From positions 1 to 64,000 of the forward strand of contig NZ_JABVZR010000003.1 of assembly GCF_017163935.1 (NCBI RefSeq): a DNA stretch of 64,000 nucleotides, in the 5' to 3' direction. The position numbers and the translations under genes are program-made. A model generated the notes under the pieces. That model was not told the origin of the DNA. It saw only the letters and a program-made list of their open reading frames with translations, and searched no databases. Each line of letters begins with the position of its first letter. Within the stretch, counting starts at the first letter, position 1. The stretch is from Novosphingobium terrae (GTDB taxonomy: Bacteria; Pseudomonadota; Alphaproteobacteria; Sphingomonadales; Sphingomonadaceae). Positions 15,482 through 25,200 of this stretch are shown here, one piece after another.

Positions 15482-18031
15482 ATGATCGGCCGCATCCTTG
15501 AGTTGTTGACCGGCGACGCGAGCAGCCCGGAGCGCGAGAAGCGCCCCGATGCCGTGCCGATGTTTTCGGCCTTCCTGGGCTATCGCGCTTTCGAGCCGGA
15601 AGAGAAGATCTTCTTCCAGCGCCGCTCACGCGGGTTCATCCTGGAGCTCTATCCGCTGATCGGCGCGGATGAGCGGGTGGCCGAGACGCTCAACTCGCTG
15701 GTCGCCGATCTCCTCAAGCCCGGCTGCGAATGCCAGATCACCAATTATGCCGACCCGCGCATTGCTGAAAAGCTGGCGGTCTGGGCGCTCCCTCGCGTGA
15801 AGGCGGGCGGCGTCTTCGCCCGCATGGCGCAATATCGCCTCGACATGCTCAAGCGGGGTGTCTGGAAGTCGCTCGCGAGTGATGGCCCCTTCGTGCTGCG
15901 CCAGTTCCGCGTCATCCTCTCGGTGAGCGTCTCGGAGAAGTCGGCCCTCAGCGTGAGCGAACTGGTCGGCGTCCGCCAGAGCGTGGTGTCGGCGCTGCAG
16001 TCGATCAATGTGGGCACGCTGACTTGGGGGCCGACCGAGCTCATCCGCTTTATCGACGATGTGCTGTGCCCGTCGAGCGGGGCAGGGGATGAGGCCCCCG
16101 AATATTCCTCCTATGACCCGATCAACGAGCAATGTGTGCGCCGGGATCTGGTCACCCATATCGATCCGCGCCGCATCATCCTTGAGGCACCTTCGCTGCG
16201 CCCTTCGGAGGCCAGTGTCGACGGCCAGTATGAGATGGTCGACTATTCGCCGCATCGCTTCGATGTGCGCTCGATGTCGGTCCGCTATTTCCCGGAGCGC
16301 TGGGCGCCCTGGGATACGGCCAAGATCATCGGCGACCTGTTCGACACGCAACGCTGCCTGCCCTGTCCGGTGCTCCAGACCTTGTGCATCGTGATCCCCG
16401 ACCTTGAGGTGATGGAGGCCAAGGTCAGCTGGAAATTCACCCGCACGACCTCGCTCGCCGACACGCAATCCGCGCGCTTCCTGCCACAGTTGAAGCGCCA
16501 GTCCGAGGAGTGGCAGCATGTCTCGACCCAGATGAAATTGGGGCAGAAGCTGTGCAAGGTCTATTACAGCGTCAGCATGATCTCGCCGCTGGGCGAGGGG
16601 GATACCAACGCCGCCAAGATCAAGCAGATCTACAAGGGCGCGGGCTGGGATCTTATCGATGAGACCTACCTGCAGGCCGGCAGCCTGCTCGCCAGCCTGC
16701 CGCTGACGCTGGCGGACGGCCTCTCATCGGACCTTGATCGCATGAAGCGGTTTCGCAAGGTCCTCTCCTTCAACGCCGCCTCGCTGGCCCCTGTGCAGGG
16801 CGAGTACAATGGCGGCATCCACCCCCATCTGCTGTTCCTCGGGCGGCGCGGCCAGCCCATGTTCTGGTCCCCCTTCGAGAATGGGGCGGGCAATCACAAT
16901 GTGGCGATCGCGGGCAAATCCGGGTCGGGCAAATCGGTGACGCTGCAGGATCTGACGGCGAGCTTCACGGGCGTCGGGGCGAAGGTGGTGGTGATCGATG
17001 ATGGTCGCTCCTTCGAGCATATGGCCAAGGCGCTCGGCGGCCGGTTCGTCGAATTCCGCCTGTCGTCGGGCATCAGCGTCAATCCCTTCCGCATGATCGA
17101 CGCGGACCTGGCCGCCGCCGATCAGGACTATCTGGTCGATTGCCTGGCCATGCTCAAAGCCATCATCTCGCAGATGGCCCGGTTCGAGGATCGCCTGAGC
17201 GATACCGAGCGCGGCCTGATCGATGCTGCCGTCAATGACGTCTGGAAGGCAAAAGGGCGTGACGCGCAGGTCGATGACATCATGGCCGCACTGCGCGCGA
17301 TCGATCATCCCGCAGGCAAGGATCTGGCGACCGCTCTCCTTCCGTTTGCTGCCGAGGGCACCTTCGGCCAGTTTTTCACCGGCGACGCGAACCTCGACCT
17401 CTCGGCGGGGCTGACCGTTTTCGAGCTGTCCGATCTCTCAGCGCGCGAAGAGCTGCGCAGCGTTGTGCTGACGGCCATCATGTTCCTGGCCTCGCAGGCG
17501 ATGCGCAAGCTCGCGCGCACCACGCCCAAGGCGCTCATTATCGATGAGGCCTGGCAAATGCTCAAGGGCGGCGCGATGTCGGAGTTTGTCGAGGTCTACT
17601 CGCGCACCTGCCGTAAATATGGCGGCTCGCTGGTGACCGCCACCCAGTCCATCAACGACTTCTACAAATCGCCCGGTTCGCAGGCAGCACTGGAAAACTC
17701 TGACTGGATGCTCGTCCTCCAGCAGAAGCCCGAGACCATCGCGGATTTCCGCAAGTCCGACCGCTTCGAGATGGACAATCAGACCGATGCCCTGCTGCGC
17801 TCCTTGAAGCGCCATGGCACGGAATATTCCGATATCCTGATCCGCGGCCCGGAGATGCAGGCCGTTTGCCGTTTAGTTCTCGATCCCTTCTCGGCCACAC
17901 TCTATTCCTCCAGCCCCACGACCTTCGGCAAGATCGAAGCTGCGATCGGCGCGGGCGCTTCGATGGCCGAGGCGATCGAGGCGGTGGCCTTCGACCGGCC
18001 CTGGCACCTTGAGGCGGAGGCAGCAGAATGA
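15482..18031 (+). CDS. traC: TraC, T4SS ATPase (VirB4-like)
   Basis: 849 residues from the ATG at 15482, four bases after the traV stop codon. The N-terminal domain (FLGYRAFEPEEKIFFQRRSR onward) is the TraC/VirB4 N-terminus. The C-terminal ATPase has Walker A GKSGSGKSV (about 478-486), Walker B KALIIDEAWQML (about 684) and the downstream ATQSINDF sensor motif. TraC powers pilus assembly and substrate export at the inner membrane. Length matches F TraC (875 aa). The stop overlaps the next gene in ATGA. Confidence 0.96.
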   Translation: MIGRILELLTGDASSPEREKRPDAVPMFSAFLGYRAFEPEEKIFFQRRSRGFILELYPLIGADERVAETLNSLVADLLKPGCECQITNYADPRIAEKLAVWALPRVKAGGVFARMAQYRLDMLKRGVWKSLASDGPFVLRQFRVILSVSVSEKSALSVSELVGVRQSVVSALQSINVGTLTWGPTELIRFIDDVLCPSSGAGDEAPEYSSYDPINEQCVRRDLVTHIDPRRIILEAPSLRPSEASVDGQYEMVDYSPHRFDVRSMSVRYFPERWAPWDTAKIIGDLFDTQRCLPCPVLQTLCIVIPDLEVMEAKVSWKFTRTTSLADTQSARFLPQLKRQSEEWQHVSTQMKLGQKLCKVYYSVSMISPLGEGDTNAAKIKQIYKGAGWDLIDETYLQAGSLLASLPLTLADGLSSDLDRMKRFRKVLSFNAASLAPVQGEYNGGIHPHLLFLGRRGQPMFWSPFENGAGNHNVAIAGKSGSGKSVTLQDLTASFTGVGAKVVVIDDGRSFEHMAKALGGRFVEFRLSSGISVNPFRMIDADLAAADQDYLVDCLAMLKAIISQMARFEDRLSDTERGLIDAAVNDVWKAKGRDAQVDDIMAALRAIDHPAGKDLATALLPFAAEGTFGQFFTGDANLDLSAGLTVFELSDLSAREELRSVVLTAIMFLASQAMRKLARTTPKALIIDEAWQMLKGGAMSEFVEVYSRTCRKYGGSLVTATQSINDFYKSPGSQAALENSDWMLVLQQKPETIADFRKSDRFEMDNQTDALLRSLKRHGTEYSDILIRGPEMQAVCRLVLDPFSATLYSSSPTTFGKIEAAIGAGASMAEAIEAVAFDRPWHLEAEAAE

Positions 18032-18354
18032 TGCGCCCGCCCTGGCGGCGCAGTGGTTGGGGCGCTGCGATCGCTGCCTCGATGCACCTTCTTGGCTGGG
18101 TCGCGGTCAACCTGCTCACGGCGGCAGGCACGCTCCTGCTGGTGGGTTTCGCGATCGGCAGCTTCACTCTGCCCGGCATGATGCTGCAGCTGGCCAATCT
18201 GGCCGACCGTTATGCTGCGGCCGATGTCGTGCGGCGCGGCGCTTTTGATCTCGTCCTCATCAAAGGCGCGGTCCTCATTTTCGCGATCGTCTGCCTGCTG
18301 CGGCGCGGCAGTCTGTTTCGCATCTTCAGCTACGAAAGGGACGATGATGTCTGA
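18028..18354 (+). CDS. Small inner-membrane protein of the tra operon
   Basis: 108 residues with two hydrophobic segments (about 13-50 and 78-93; LLTAAGTLLLVGFAIGSFTL and LVLIKGAVLIFAIVCLL) and a basic/acidic C-terminal tail (SYERDDDV). It overlaps traC (ATGA) and trbI (8 nt), so it is an integral part of the operon, but I recognise no named F homologue. Position between traC and trbI is occupied in F by other small genes. Probably an accessory membrane subunit. Confidence 0.75.
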   Translation: MMRPPWRRSGWGAAIAASMHLLGWVAVNLLTAAGTLLLVGFAIGSFTLPGMMLQLANLADRYAAADVVRRGAFDLVLIKGAVLIFAIVCLLRRGSLFRIFSYERDDDV

Positions 18355-18898
18355 GACATCAGCCGCCGCAGCAGGGGCGCCCGATACGCCCGTGGACGCG
18401 CCTGCCAATGCTGCGCCGCCGGCGCGCGCCGCAGGCTCCACACTTTGGCGCCGGGAATTCCTCGGCGTGCCCGCCGGCCAGCTGGCTTTGGCCATCGCCC
18501 TGATCGGGGCTGTGGGCTGGGGGGCGTGGACCACGCGCCAGTTGCTGGCGCTGGAGCATAAGGTCCATCCGATCGTGCGGATACAGCTCGGCGAGCTGGT
18601 GGGCGAATATGTCCGCAGCGAAGCGCGATCCGGCGTGCCTGCTGACCAGCTCCCGGTTCAGACAGCAGCCTTCATGAAGATCCTCAACGGCGCGGTGGAA
18701 GCCAGGGCGCAGGGCGGGGCGATCATCATGCTCAGCAACGCCGTGGTCGATGGCGACGTGCCCGACATCACGCAGGCGGTGCGTCAGGATGTCTATGCGA
18801 GGATCCAGCGTCCGGCCGAGGGCAAGGCGCCCGACACCACCGAGCAGATGAAGCAGTTCTTCCAGCAGGGGGCGGCAAGCAGTGGCGCGGGCCAGTGA
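18347..18898 (+). CDS. trbI: TrbI-type F conjugation membrane protein
   Basis: 183 residues from the second of two adjacent ATGs (18344 and 18347; GAAAGGG is better spaced for 18347). Ala/Pro-rich N-terminus, one TM helix (LALAIALIGAVGWGAWTT, about 46-63) and a periplasmic domain carrying the F-type TrbI pattern VRIQLGELVGEYVRSEARSG then ILNGAVEARAQGGAIIMLS and VVDGDVPDITQAVRQDV. TrbI influences pilus outgrowth and retraction in F. Order traC-trbI-traF(S26)-traW agrees with other F-type systems. It overlaps the next gene by 17 nt. Confidence 0.88.
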   Translation: MSETSAAAAGAPDTPVDAPANAAPPARAAGSTLWRREFLGVPAGQLALAIALIGAVGWGAWTTRQLLALEHKVHPIVRIQLGELVGEYVRSEARSGVPADQLPVQTAAFMKILNGAVEARAQGGAIIMLSNAVVDGDVPDITQAVRQDVYARIQRPAEGKAPDTTEQMKQFFQQGAASSGAGQ

Positions 18899-19442
18899 TC
18901 TGCAGCGCGGCGGCATTGCCGCCGGATCGGGCGGCGCCTTTCCGCGCCCGTGGCTTCGGCGCTGGGGTCTGCTGCTTGGCGGCGGCTGCGCCGTGCTGGC
19001 GGTGATTCATCTGCGTGCCTGGCACGACACGCATGGGCTGTTCATCAATGCCACGGATTCGCTGCCCAATTGGGCGCTGCTGGTCGAGGCCAGCACGTTC
19101 CCGCGCCGCGGCGACTATGTGCTGTTCCGCCCGGGCCGCAATCCGCTGGTGACGGCCCATTTCGGGGCGAGCCCGCCGCCCTTCGCGAAGATCGCCTACG
19201 GTGTTCCTGGCGATGTCGTCACGCGCGCGGGCAATGCCGTGCTGATCAATGGGCATGAGGTCGCCCGGCTCAAGCCATTTTCCCGGCAGGGCGAGCCCTT
19301 GGCGCCTGGCCCGCTGGGCGTCGTGCCGCGCGGCTGCATCTACGCGGGCAGCCCGCATAAGGACGGATTTGACAGCCGCTATGCGGCCATCGGCTTTGTC
19401 TGCACCGATCGCCTGCTGGGCACGGGGAAGCCGATCCTGTGA
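18882..19442 (+). CDS. TraF/TrhF-type S26 signal peptidase
   Basis: 186 residues, GTG start. One N-terminal TM helix (LLLGGGCAVLAVIHL) is followed by a signal-peptidase catalytic fold. The nucleophile Ser is in NATDSLPNW (S60) and the general-base Lys in AKIAYGVPGD (K103), followed by the box II-like GVVPRGCIYAGSPHKDGFDS. Family members process pilin or other exported transfer proteins and replace host leader peptidase. It lies between trbI and traW; overlaps both. Not to be confused with the thioredoxin-like TraF encoded at 26203. Confidence 0.9.
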   Translation: MARASDLQRGGIAAGSGGAFPRPWLRRWGLLLGGGCAVLAVIHLRAWHDTHGLFINATDSLPNWALLVEASTFPRRGDYVLFRPGRNPLVTAHFGASPPPFAKIAYGVPGDVVTRAGNAVLINGHEVARLKPFSRQGEPLAPGPLGVVPRGCIYAGSPHKDGFDSRYAAIGFVCTDRLLGTGKPIL

Positions 19443-20086
19443 GCAGGCGCCTCCTCTTGCTCGGCGGAGCCGCGTTGCTCGCCTGCTGCCTCGCGGGGAC
19501 TGCCCAGGCCAAGGACTATGGCATCATGGGAGCGACCTTCCCGATCGCGGAGCCAGATCTTCTTGAGGTTATCCGTGCGCGGCTCCTGCGCGCCCAGCAA
19601 TTGGGTGAACTCGATCGGATGAACCAGAAATTTGTCGAGACAGCGCAGGCGGCGGTGCGGCGACCCAAGCCCGTCGCGGGCATCACGCCTGCGAAAGAAA
19701 CGCGTGAATGGCTCTTCGATCCGGGCATCACGATCTCGGAGGATATCCGCGACGCGAAAGGCAACATGATGGCGGCCAAGGGCCAGAGATTTAACCCGCT
19801 GCACTATGTCGGCCTGCATCGCAGTTTCGCGTTTATCGACGGTGACAGCCCTGAAGAAATGGCCTGGGCACTCGCGCAAGGCGATCCCGACAAGCTCTGG
19901 ATCGTCATGGTCAAAGGTTCGCCGCTCGACCGCATGAAGGAGCTCAAGCGGCGCTTCTATTTCGACCAGCAAGGCGTGCTGACCGGTCGCTTTGGCATCA
20001 CCCACACCCCCGCCCTGCTGACCCGCAAGGGCGATGGCCTCGAAATCCGTGAAGTGGCCCTCGCGCGCAAGGAGGCGCTTCACTGA
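19439..20086 (+). CDS. traW: TraW, F pilus assembly protein
   Basis: 215 residues; GTG start overlapping the preceding TGA. Signal peptide (LLLLGGAALLACCLAGTAQA, cleavage before KDYG) and the typical mature TraW N-terminus KDYGIMGATFPIAEPDLLEV. Later motifs are REWLFDPGITISEDI and RFYFDQQGVLTGRFGI, shared with TrbC-like assembly proteins. TraW is periplasmic and, with TraU and TrbC, is required for pilus assembly. Next gene begins in its stop codon. Confidence 0.92.
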   Translation: MSRRLLLLGGAALLACCLAGTAQAKDYGIMGATFPIAEPDLLEVIRARLLRAQQLGELDRMNQKFVETAQAAVRRPKPVAGITPAKETREWLFDPGITISEDIRDAKGNMMAAKGQRFNPLHYVGLHRSFAFIDGDSPEEMAWALAQGDPDKLWIVMVKGSPLDRMKELKRRFYFDQQGVLTGRFGITHTPALLTRKGDGLEIREVALARKEALH

Positions 20087-20472
20087 TGCCCGGCCAGAAC
20101 CCGCCCGATCAGAACCGGCCCGACCTGTACGCGCCAGATCAGCCACTAACGCGCGAAGAGACGCAGCGCGCGCCGCGCGAGCCCGCTTCCGGCGGCGCCC
20201 TCCGCTGGCTGAGCGATCGGATCCCGATGCCAATGGCCGCTCCCGAGACCGAGCGCCTGCGGCGGATGCGTCATACGATCATCGGCATCTGCCTGGCGCT
20301 CGCCTTGACGGTGCTCGAATGGGAGCCGCTGCTGAAGCTGGGCGGCTGCTATGCCTTCGTCGCCCTGCAGGCGCTGGTGCTGGCCCTTGTCCTGCTCACC
20401 CTGATCTGGGCCCGCGCGAAATGGCGCGCCGATCAGGCCTGGCTCTACCGCGATCAGGGAGAGGGCGAATGA
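20086..20472 (+). CDS. Small two-TM protein of the tra operon
   Basis: 128 residues: a polar, Pro/Asp/Arg-rich N-terminus (about 1-60) then two hydrophobic helices (TIIGICLALALTVLEW and YAFVALQALVLALVLLTLIW) and an amphipathic charged tail. It overlaps traW by one base and traU by 4 nt. No recognised family; position is not filled in F itself. Probably an inner-membrane accessory factor specific to this lineage of F-type systems. Confidence 0.75.
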   Translation: MPGQNPPDQNRPDLYAPDQPLTREETQRAPREPASGGALRWLSDRIPMPMAAPETERLRRMRHTIIGICLALALTVLEWEPLLKLGGCYAFVALQALVLALVLLTLIWARAKWRADQAWLYRDQGEGE

Positions 20473-21473
20473 TGCGGCGCGTCTTCGCCTTCCTGGCCGC
20501 GCTCTTTCTGGCGGCGACAGCGCCAGCGGTCGAGGCGCAGACCTCTGCAACCTGCCACGGCCATTTCCCGAACCCGATCACCGATGTGTGCTGGGATTGC
20601 CTGTTTCCTCTTTCGATTGGCGCCTTTGATCTGTGGCCTAGCAGTCGTCCCGATCCCAAAAATCCTGCCTCGCCGATCTGCCTGTGCGGCCTTCGGCCCG
20701 GTCTGGAGTTCGGCTTCTGGGAGCCCGTCAGGTTGATCGATGTGACGACCAAGCCCTTCTGCTTTCCCAACCTTGGCGGCATCAGCATCAATCCGGGCAT
20801 GTATCTGGGGAACGGCCATGTCTCGGGCTCCGCCCAGAAAGGCGGCAACACCGAGATGACCGCGCAATATCAGGCGCATTATTACGTCTATCCGCTCTTC
20901 TATCTCCTTGAGCTGCTGAGCGATTTCATCTGCTTTGAGCAAGCCTCCTTCGACCTTGCCTATATCACCGAGGTCGATCCGACCTGGCAGGACGATGAGC
21001 TTGCGGTGATGGTCTATCCTGAAGCCGTGGTCTTCGATTTCCCCCTGGCACAGCTTGCCTGCGCGGGGGACTGCATCATGGCCAATGTCGGCCTGCCGCT
21101 CGATGAGCTTTTTTGGTGCGCGGGCTGTAATGGCTCGATGTATCCGATGAGCGGCAACATCGGCAACAACACGACGATGGACCAGTCCATGCGCCTCGCC
21201 GCCGAGCGCATGGTCTACAAGATGCACCGCACTGCGCTCGCCTGGGGGACCATGGGCAGTCAGGGCGTTTGCGGCAAATACATCATGCCGATCATGCAAA
21301 AGCAGCAATATCGCCTGCAGATGGTGAACCCCGTCGCGGCCACCAGCGGCCGCTTTGCCTGCCAGCCTCCCGGCGGCTCGACTGTGCTGCAGACCACCTC
21401 TCACACCTACCCGGTGGTGGGCGAGGACGTGGGCTACCTGCTGTGGCGCAAGCGCAATTGCTGCGCGTTCTGA
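20469..21473 (+). CDS. traU: TraU, DNA transfer/pilus assembly protein
   Basis: 334 residues from the ATG at 20469, which overlaps the previous stop and has GGGAGAGGGCGA just upstream. Signal peptide (VFAFLAALFLAATAPAVEA) and the highly conserved TraU features: CHGHFPNPITDVCWDCLFPL, CLCGLRPGLEFGFWEPVRL and CFPNLGGI near the N-terminus, then FWCAGCNGSMYPMSGNIG in the second half. About 16 Cys fit its disulfide-rich periplasmic nature. TraU is needed more for DNA transfer than for pilus synthesis in F. Confidence 0.96.
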   Translation: MMRRVFAFLAALFLAATAPAVEAQTSATCHGHFPNPITDVCWDCLFPLSIGAFDLWPSSRPDPKNPASPICLCGLRPGLEFGFWEPVRLIDVTTKPFCFPNLGGISINPGMYLGNGHVSGSAQKGGNTEMTAQYQAHYYVYPLFYLLELLSDFICFEQASFDLAYITEVDPTWQDDELAVMVYPEAVVFDFPLAQLACAGDCIMANVGLPLDELFWCAGCNGSMYPMSGNIGNNTTMDQSMRLAAERMVYKMHRTALAWGTMGSQGVCGKYIMPIMQKQQYRLQMVNPVAATSGRFACQPPGGSTVLQTTSHTYPVVGEDVGYLLWRKRNCCAF

Positions 21474-21488
21474 AGGGGGGGCGTGCCC

Positions 21489-22247
21489 ATGAGAAAGATT
21501 CTGATCATCGCTGCCGCCACCCTCGCCATTTCGAGTGTCGGCGCGGTGCTCGCCCAGACCTCGGTCGATGGCCTCAATCTCGAAGCCGTGGAGGCAAAGG
21601 CCAAAGCCCATGCTTCTGATGCGGCCGATTTCGTAAAGGGCATCCTCGATCGGCAGGCCCATGTGAGCGCAGAGCAGACACAGCAGGCGCAGTCGATCGT
21701 GCAATCTGCCAACGACCAGATCGCGCGGGCGGCGGCGAGTGCCAAGCCGGGCGGCGTGTCGGCAGACGGGGTGGATCTCGATGATCTGGTCGCCCATGCC
21801 GGGCAAGTCGTGAAGCCCGATGACCATTCTGCGCCGGTTTTCGTGGCCTTCGCGAGCCTGTCGATGCCACAGGATGCGCTGAGCCGCCTGATCGCTGATG
21901 TGTCGCGGGCAGGGGGCATGGTGGTGTTCCGTGGCTTCTCGGCAAATGGCGGCGGCGCCTTTCGCGAAGGACTGGCCAAGGCCATGCCCAAGGACGGGAT
22001 GCCGCACGTCGGGATCGATCCGCGTCTCTTCAAGGCCTATCATGTCGAAGCGGTGCCGACCTATGTGGCGGCGTCATCCAGCTTTGAGCTTTGCTCGGGG
22101 CCGGATTGCCAAACCGCGCCGCCCCCCTTTGATCGCATCACCGGCAATGTGACCACGCATTTCGCGCTGGAAACGATGGCCGATGGCAATGGTCCTGGCG
22201 CGCCTGTCGCCAAGGCGGCGCTCAAAAGGCTGGACGGTCAGGAATGA
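21489..22247 (+). CDS. trbC: TrbC, pilus assembly protein
   Basis: 252 residues from the ATG at 21489 (a GTG at 21483 is possible). Signal peptide (ILIIAAATLAISSVGAVLA). The C-terminal half carries the F-type TrbC pattern VFVAFASLSMPQDALSRLI, then GGMVVFRGFSANGG and IDPRLFKAYHVEAVPTYV, a thioredoxin-like fold without CxxC. TrbC acts with TraW in the periplasm. Its stop overlaps the traN start (ATGA). Confidence 0.92.
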   Translation: MRKILIIAAATLAISSVGAVLAQTSVDGLNLEAVEAKAKAHASDAADFVKGILDRQAHVSAEQTQQAQSIVQSANDQIARAAASAKPGGVSADGVDLDDLVAHAGQVVKPDDHSAPVFVAFASLSMPQDALSRLIADVSRAGGMVVFRGFSANGGGAFREGLAKAMPKDGMPHVGIDPRLFKAYHVEAVPTYVAASSSFELCSGPDCQTAPPPFDRITGNVTTHFALETMADGNGPGAPVAKAALKRLDGQE

Positions 22248-25200
22248 GACGCGCGTCCGCCCTGATCTGCTTTGCCGGTGTCTGCGCGCTCTTCGCGACC
22301 TCGGTGCTGGAAGCCCAGACCGTCGATCCGCGCGCGGCGGCCGCCGATGTGGCAGGTCAGCTTCAGGGGCAGCTCAATTCAACCGTATCGAGCCAGGCGA
22401 CTACCAATCAAGTGCCTGGCTATACCGGCGCCAGCCTGTCGCAGTCAGGCTATGCTTCAAACCCGAGCGCCCTGGCCTCCGATGGCGCGGTGCAGGCGAC
22501 CACCAGCGACACCTATGCGCTGGTCACCAATAAGGATCGCCCGACGGTCGACACATCGACGCTGGGGCTGACCTCGGCCAAGACCGTCGAGACCGATCCG
22601 ACCTCCTACTCCGGGGTCGCGACCACCACATCGCAGGGAAGCTGCCAGTCCGTCTCCACGACGACCAGCTCCACCACCAGCTATTATGATTCCTGCCAGA
22701 TCGGCAGCACGGAGAAGGATAGCACGGTCACCTGCAATGTCGGGTGGAAGGACACGGGCAGCACTGCCTACCAATATCAGTGCCATATCCAGACCATCGA
22801 GCAGCTGGCGACGGCGGCCGGCCAGACCACCGCGACGCCCACGGCGGGCGTGGCCAGTGATTGCACAGCCCTTGCCGCCGCGACAGACTGCTCGATGACC
22901 GGCTCCTCGATGCAGCAGGGCATCTCGGAACCTCCTCTGACGAACCCCGTCGCCGGCGGCGCGGCGCTCTGGCGGCTCGATGAGGAGGATCGGACCTACA
23001 GTTGCGGCTCGACCCATCCGGTGATGGGCCAGCAGAGCGCGTCCCAGCAGATCTCCTACGCCGGGCCGCGCGGCACGGTGAACGCCTGGTGGAACATTGC
23101 GGTTCCCGGCACGGTCGATGCCGGTAGCACCTCGACCTACACCGGGTCAGTGATTGATGACTCGGCCTGCCAGAGCCAGATCGGCTCGATCAGCTGCCCG
23201 ACGGGCTCGACATTGCAGGGCGGCATGTGCGTCAGCACCATGGCCGCCACGCTCACCTACAACTGCCCCTCGGGCTGGACGCTCTCGGGTTCAACCTGCA
23301 CCCAGACCCAGCATGCGACCAGTTCGGTGACAGGCTATTCCTGCCCCGGCAATTATGTGCTGAGCGGTTCGACCTGCACATCGACCCAGACCGCCGGCGT
23401 CTCGGGATACACCTGCCCGGATGGCTACACCCTTGATGGTACGAGCTGCCACGAAACGCTGACCAAGGCCCCGGTCGTTGCGGGCTATAGCTGCCCGGAG
23501 GACTACACGCTTCAGGGGACCACCTGTTTCAGGAGCTTCACGCAGCCGGCGACGCCCAACTACAATTGCCCGACCGGCTACAGCCTGACCGGCACCAGCT
23601 GCCAGATGACCACCCAGGCCGCCGCTGTCTTGTCCTACAGCTGCGCCGCTGGCTGGACGCTTGATGGCGATCTTTGCAAACAGGCCGCGAATTACGCAGC
23701 CGCGCTCACCTATGTCTGCCCGTCAACCTGGACGCTGAGTGGATCGACGTGCCAGCAATCCTCGACCTATGGCGCGAGCCTGATCTACGTCTGCCCAGAT
23801 GGCTGGTCGGTGCAAGGCGCCAGCTGCCAGCGCAACACCTCCTATCCTCCGTCGATCAACTGGTCATGCCCTGATGGCTGGAGCCTCAACGGCAACACCT
23901 GCTCCCAGACCACCACCTATGGCGCCAATGTCAGCTATTGGTGCAATGATGGCTGGGCGCAGAACGGGGGCACCTGCTCGCAGCAAGCTTCGACGCCTGC
24001 TGGCGTCACCTATGGTTGCCCTGACGGCTATAGCCTTGACGGGACGACCTGCTCGCAGATAGCAACCTATCCCATCACCTGGACGACCGTGAACCCCGGC
24101 GTTGGCTGGTTCTACACAGGCAGGCCAAATCCCAGCAACCCTTCGGAATTGCTGATGGCCAACACCATCTATTCGCAGTCTTGCGGCCCGAGCGTCAGGT
24201 TTCAGGCGGTCTATTGCGGCCTTCCCGTTATGGCGAATGGTTGCGTCGACATGTCGAGCATGAACATCGCCTTCGTGACCTTCGTAGCCGGCAACTCGGA
24301 TCAATGCCTCTATCGTCCTGGACAGCAGGCAAATTGCTGGAGCGGCGGCACCTGGAACGGATCGCAATGCGTTGCCACCGTCTCGCGCGCTGCCAGCGTG
24401 GGCTATGTGTGTAACGGTGGTCAGACGCTCTCCGGCACCACCTGCTATTACACGATCAACCAAGCCGCCAATGTCGTCTACAGCTGCAACGATGGTTCAC
24501 AGCCCTCAGGAGATGTCTGCACCGTCACCAACACAAGGGCGGCCACGGCCAGCTACTCCTGTCCTTCGGGCGGCTCCTTCGACGGGAGCCAGTGCCAGTT
24601 TTCCGAGAACCAGGCCGCCACGCCAACCTACAACTGCCCTGCCGGTGGATCTCTGAGCGGCACAACCTGCACCTTGGTCACGAGCCAGGCGGCAGTCGCC
24701 AATTACAGCTGCCCCACAGGCGGAACGCTCGACAGGACCACCTGCGACTACACCAACGTTCAGCCCGCTCAGGCGGTCTATGGTTGCCCTTCGGGCTCGG
24801 TCCTGCAGGGCACCATGTGCTTTACGACCGACACGCAACTCGCGGCGGTGACCTATGCCTGCCCCAGCGGATACGGGCTCGACGGATCGACCTGTATCAA
24901 ACAGGTCGGCATGGCGGCAACCGTCATCACGGCCTGCCCATCGGGCTATCTGCTGGTGGGCGACACCTGCACCGAAACGCTGACCGTTCCCGCGACCGTG
25001 CATTACGCCTGCCAGACCGGCTACACGCTGGACGGGACCACCTGCACTTCCGTCCTCGATGCGAACATCGACGGCTATTCCTGCCCGGCAGGCTATGTGC
25101 AGAACGGCTCGACCTGCTCGGTGCCCGCCACGCAAGATGCCGCCCAGATCTACACCTGCCCCGGCGGCGGGGTACTCTCCGGCACCAACTGCATCACCTC

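Noticed and set aside
20454..22043. 529-codon minus-strand frame under traU and trbC
   Set aside because: The plus strand encodes clear TraU and TrbC; the minus frame has the composition expected of a GC-rich shadow.
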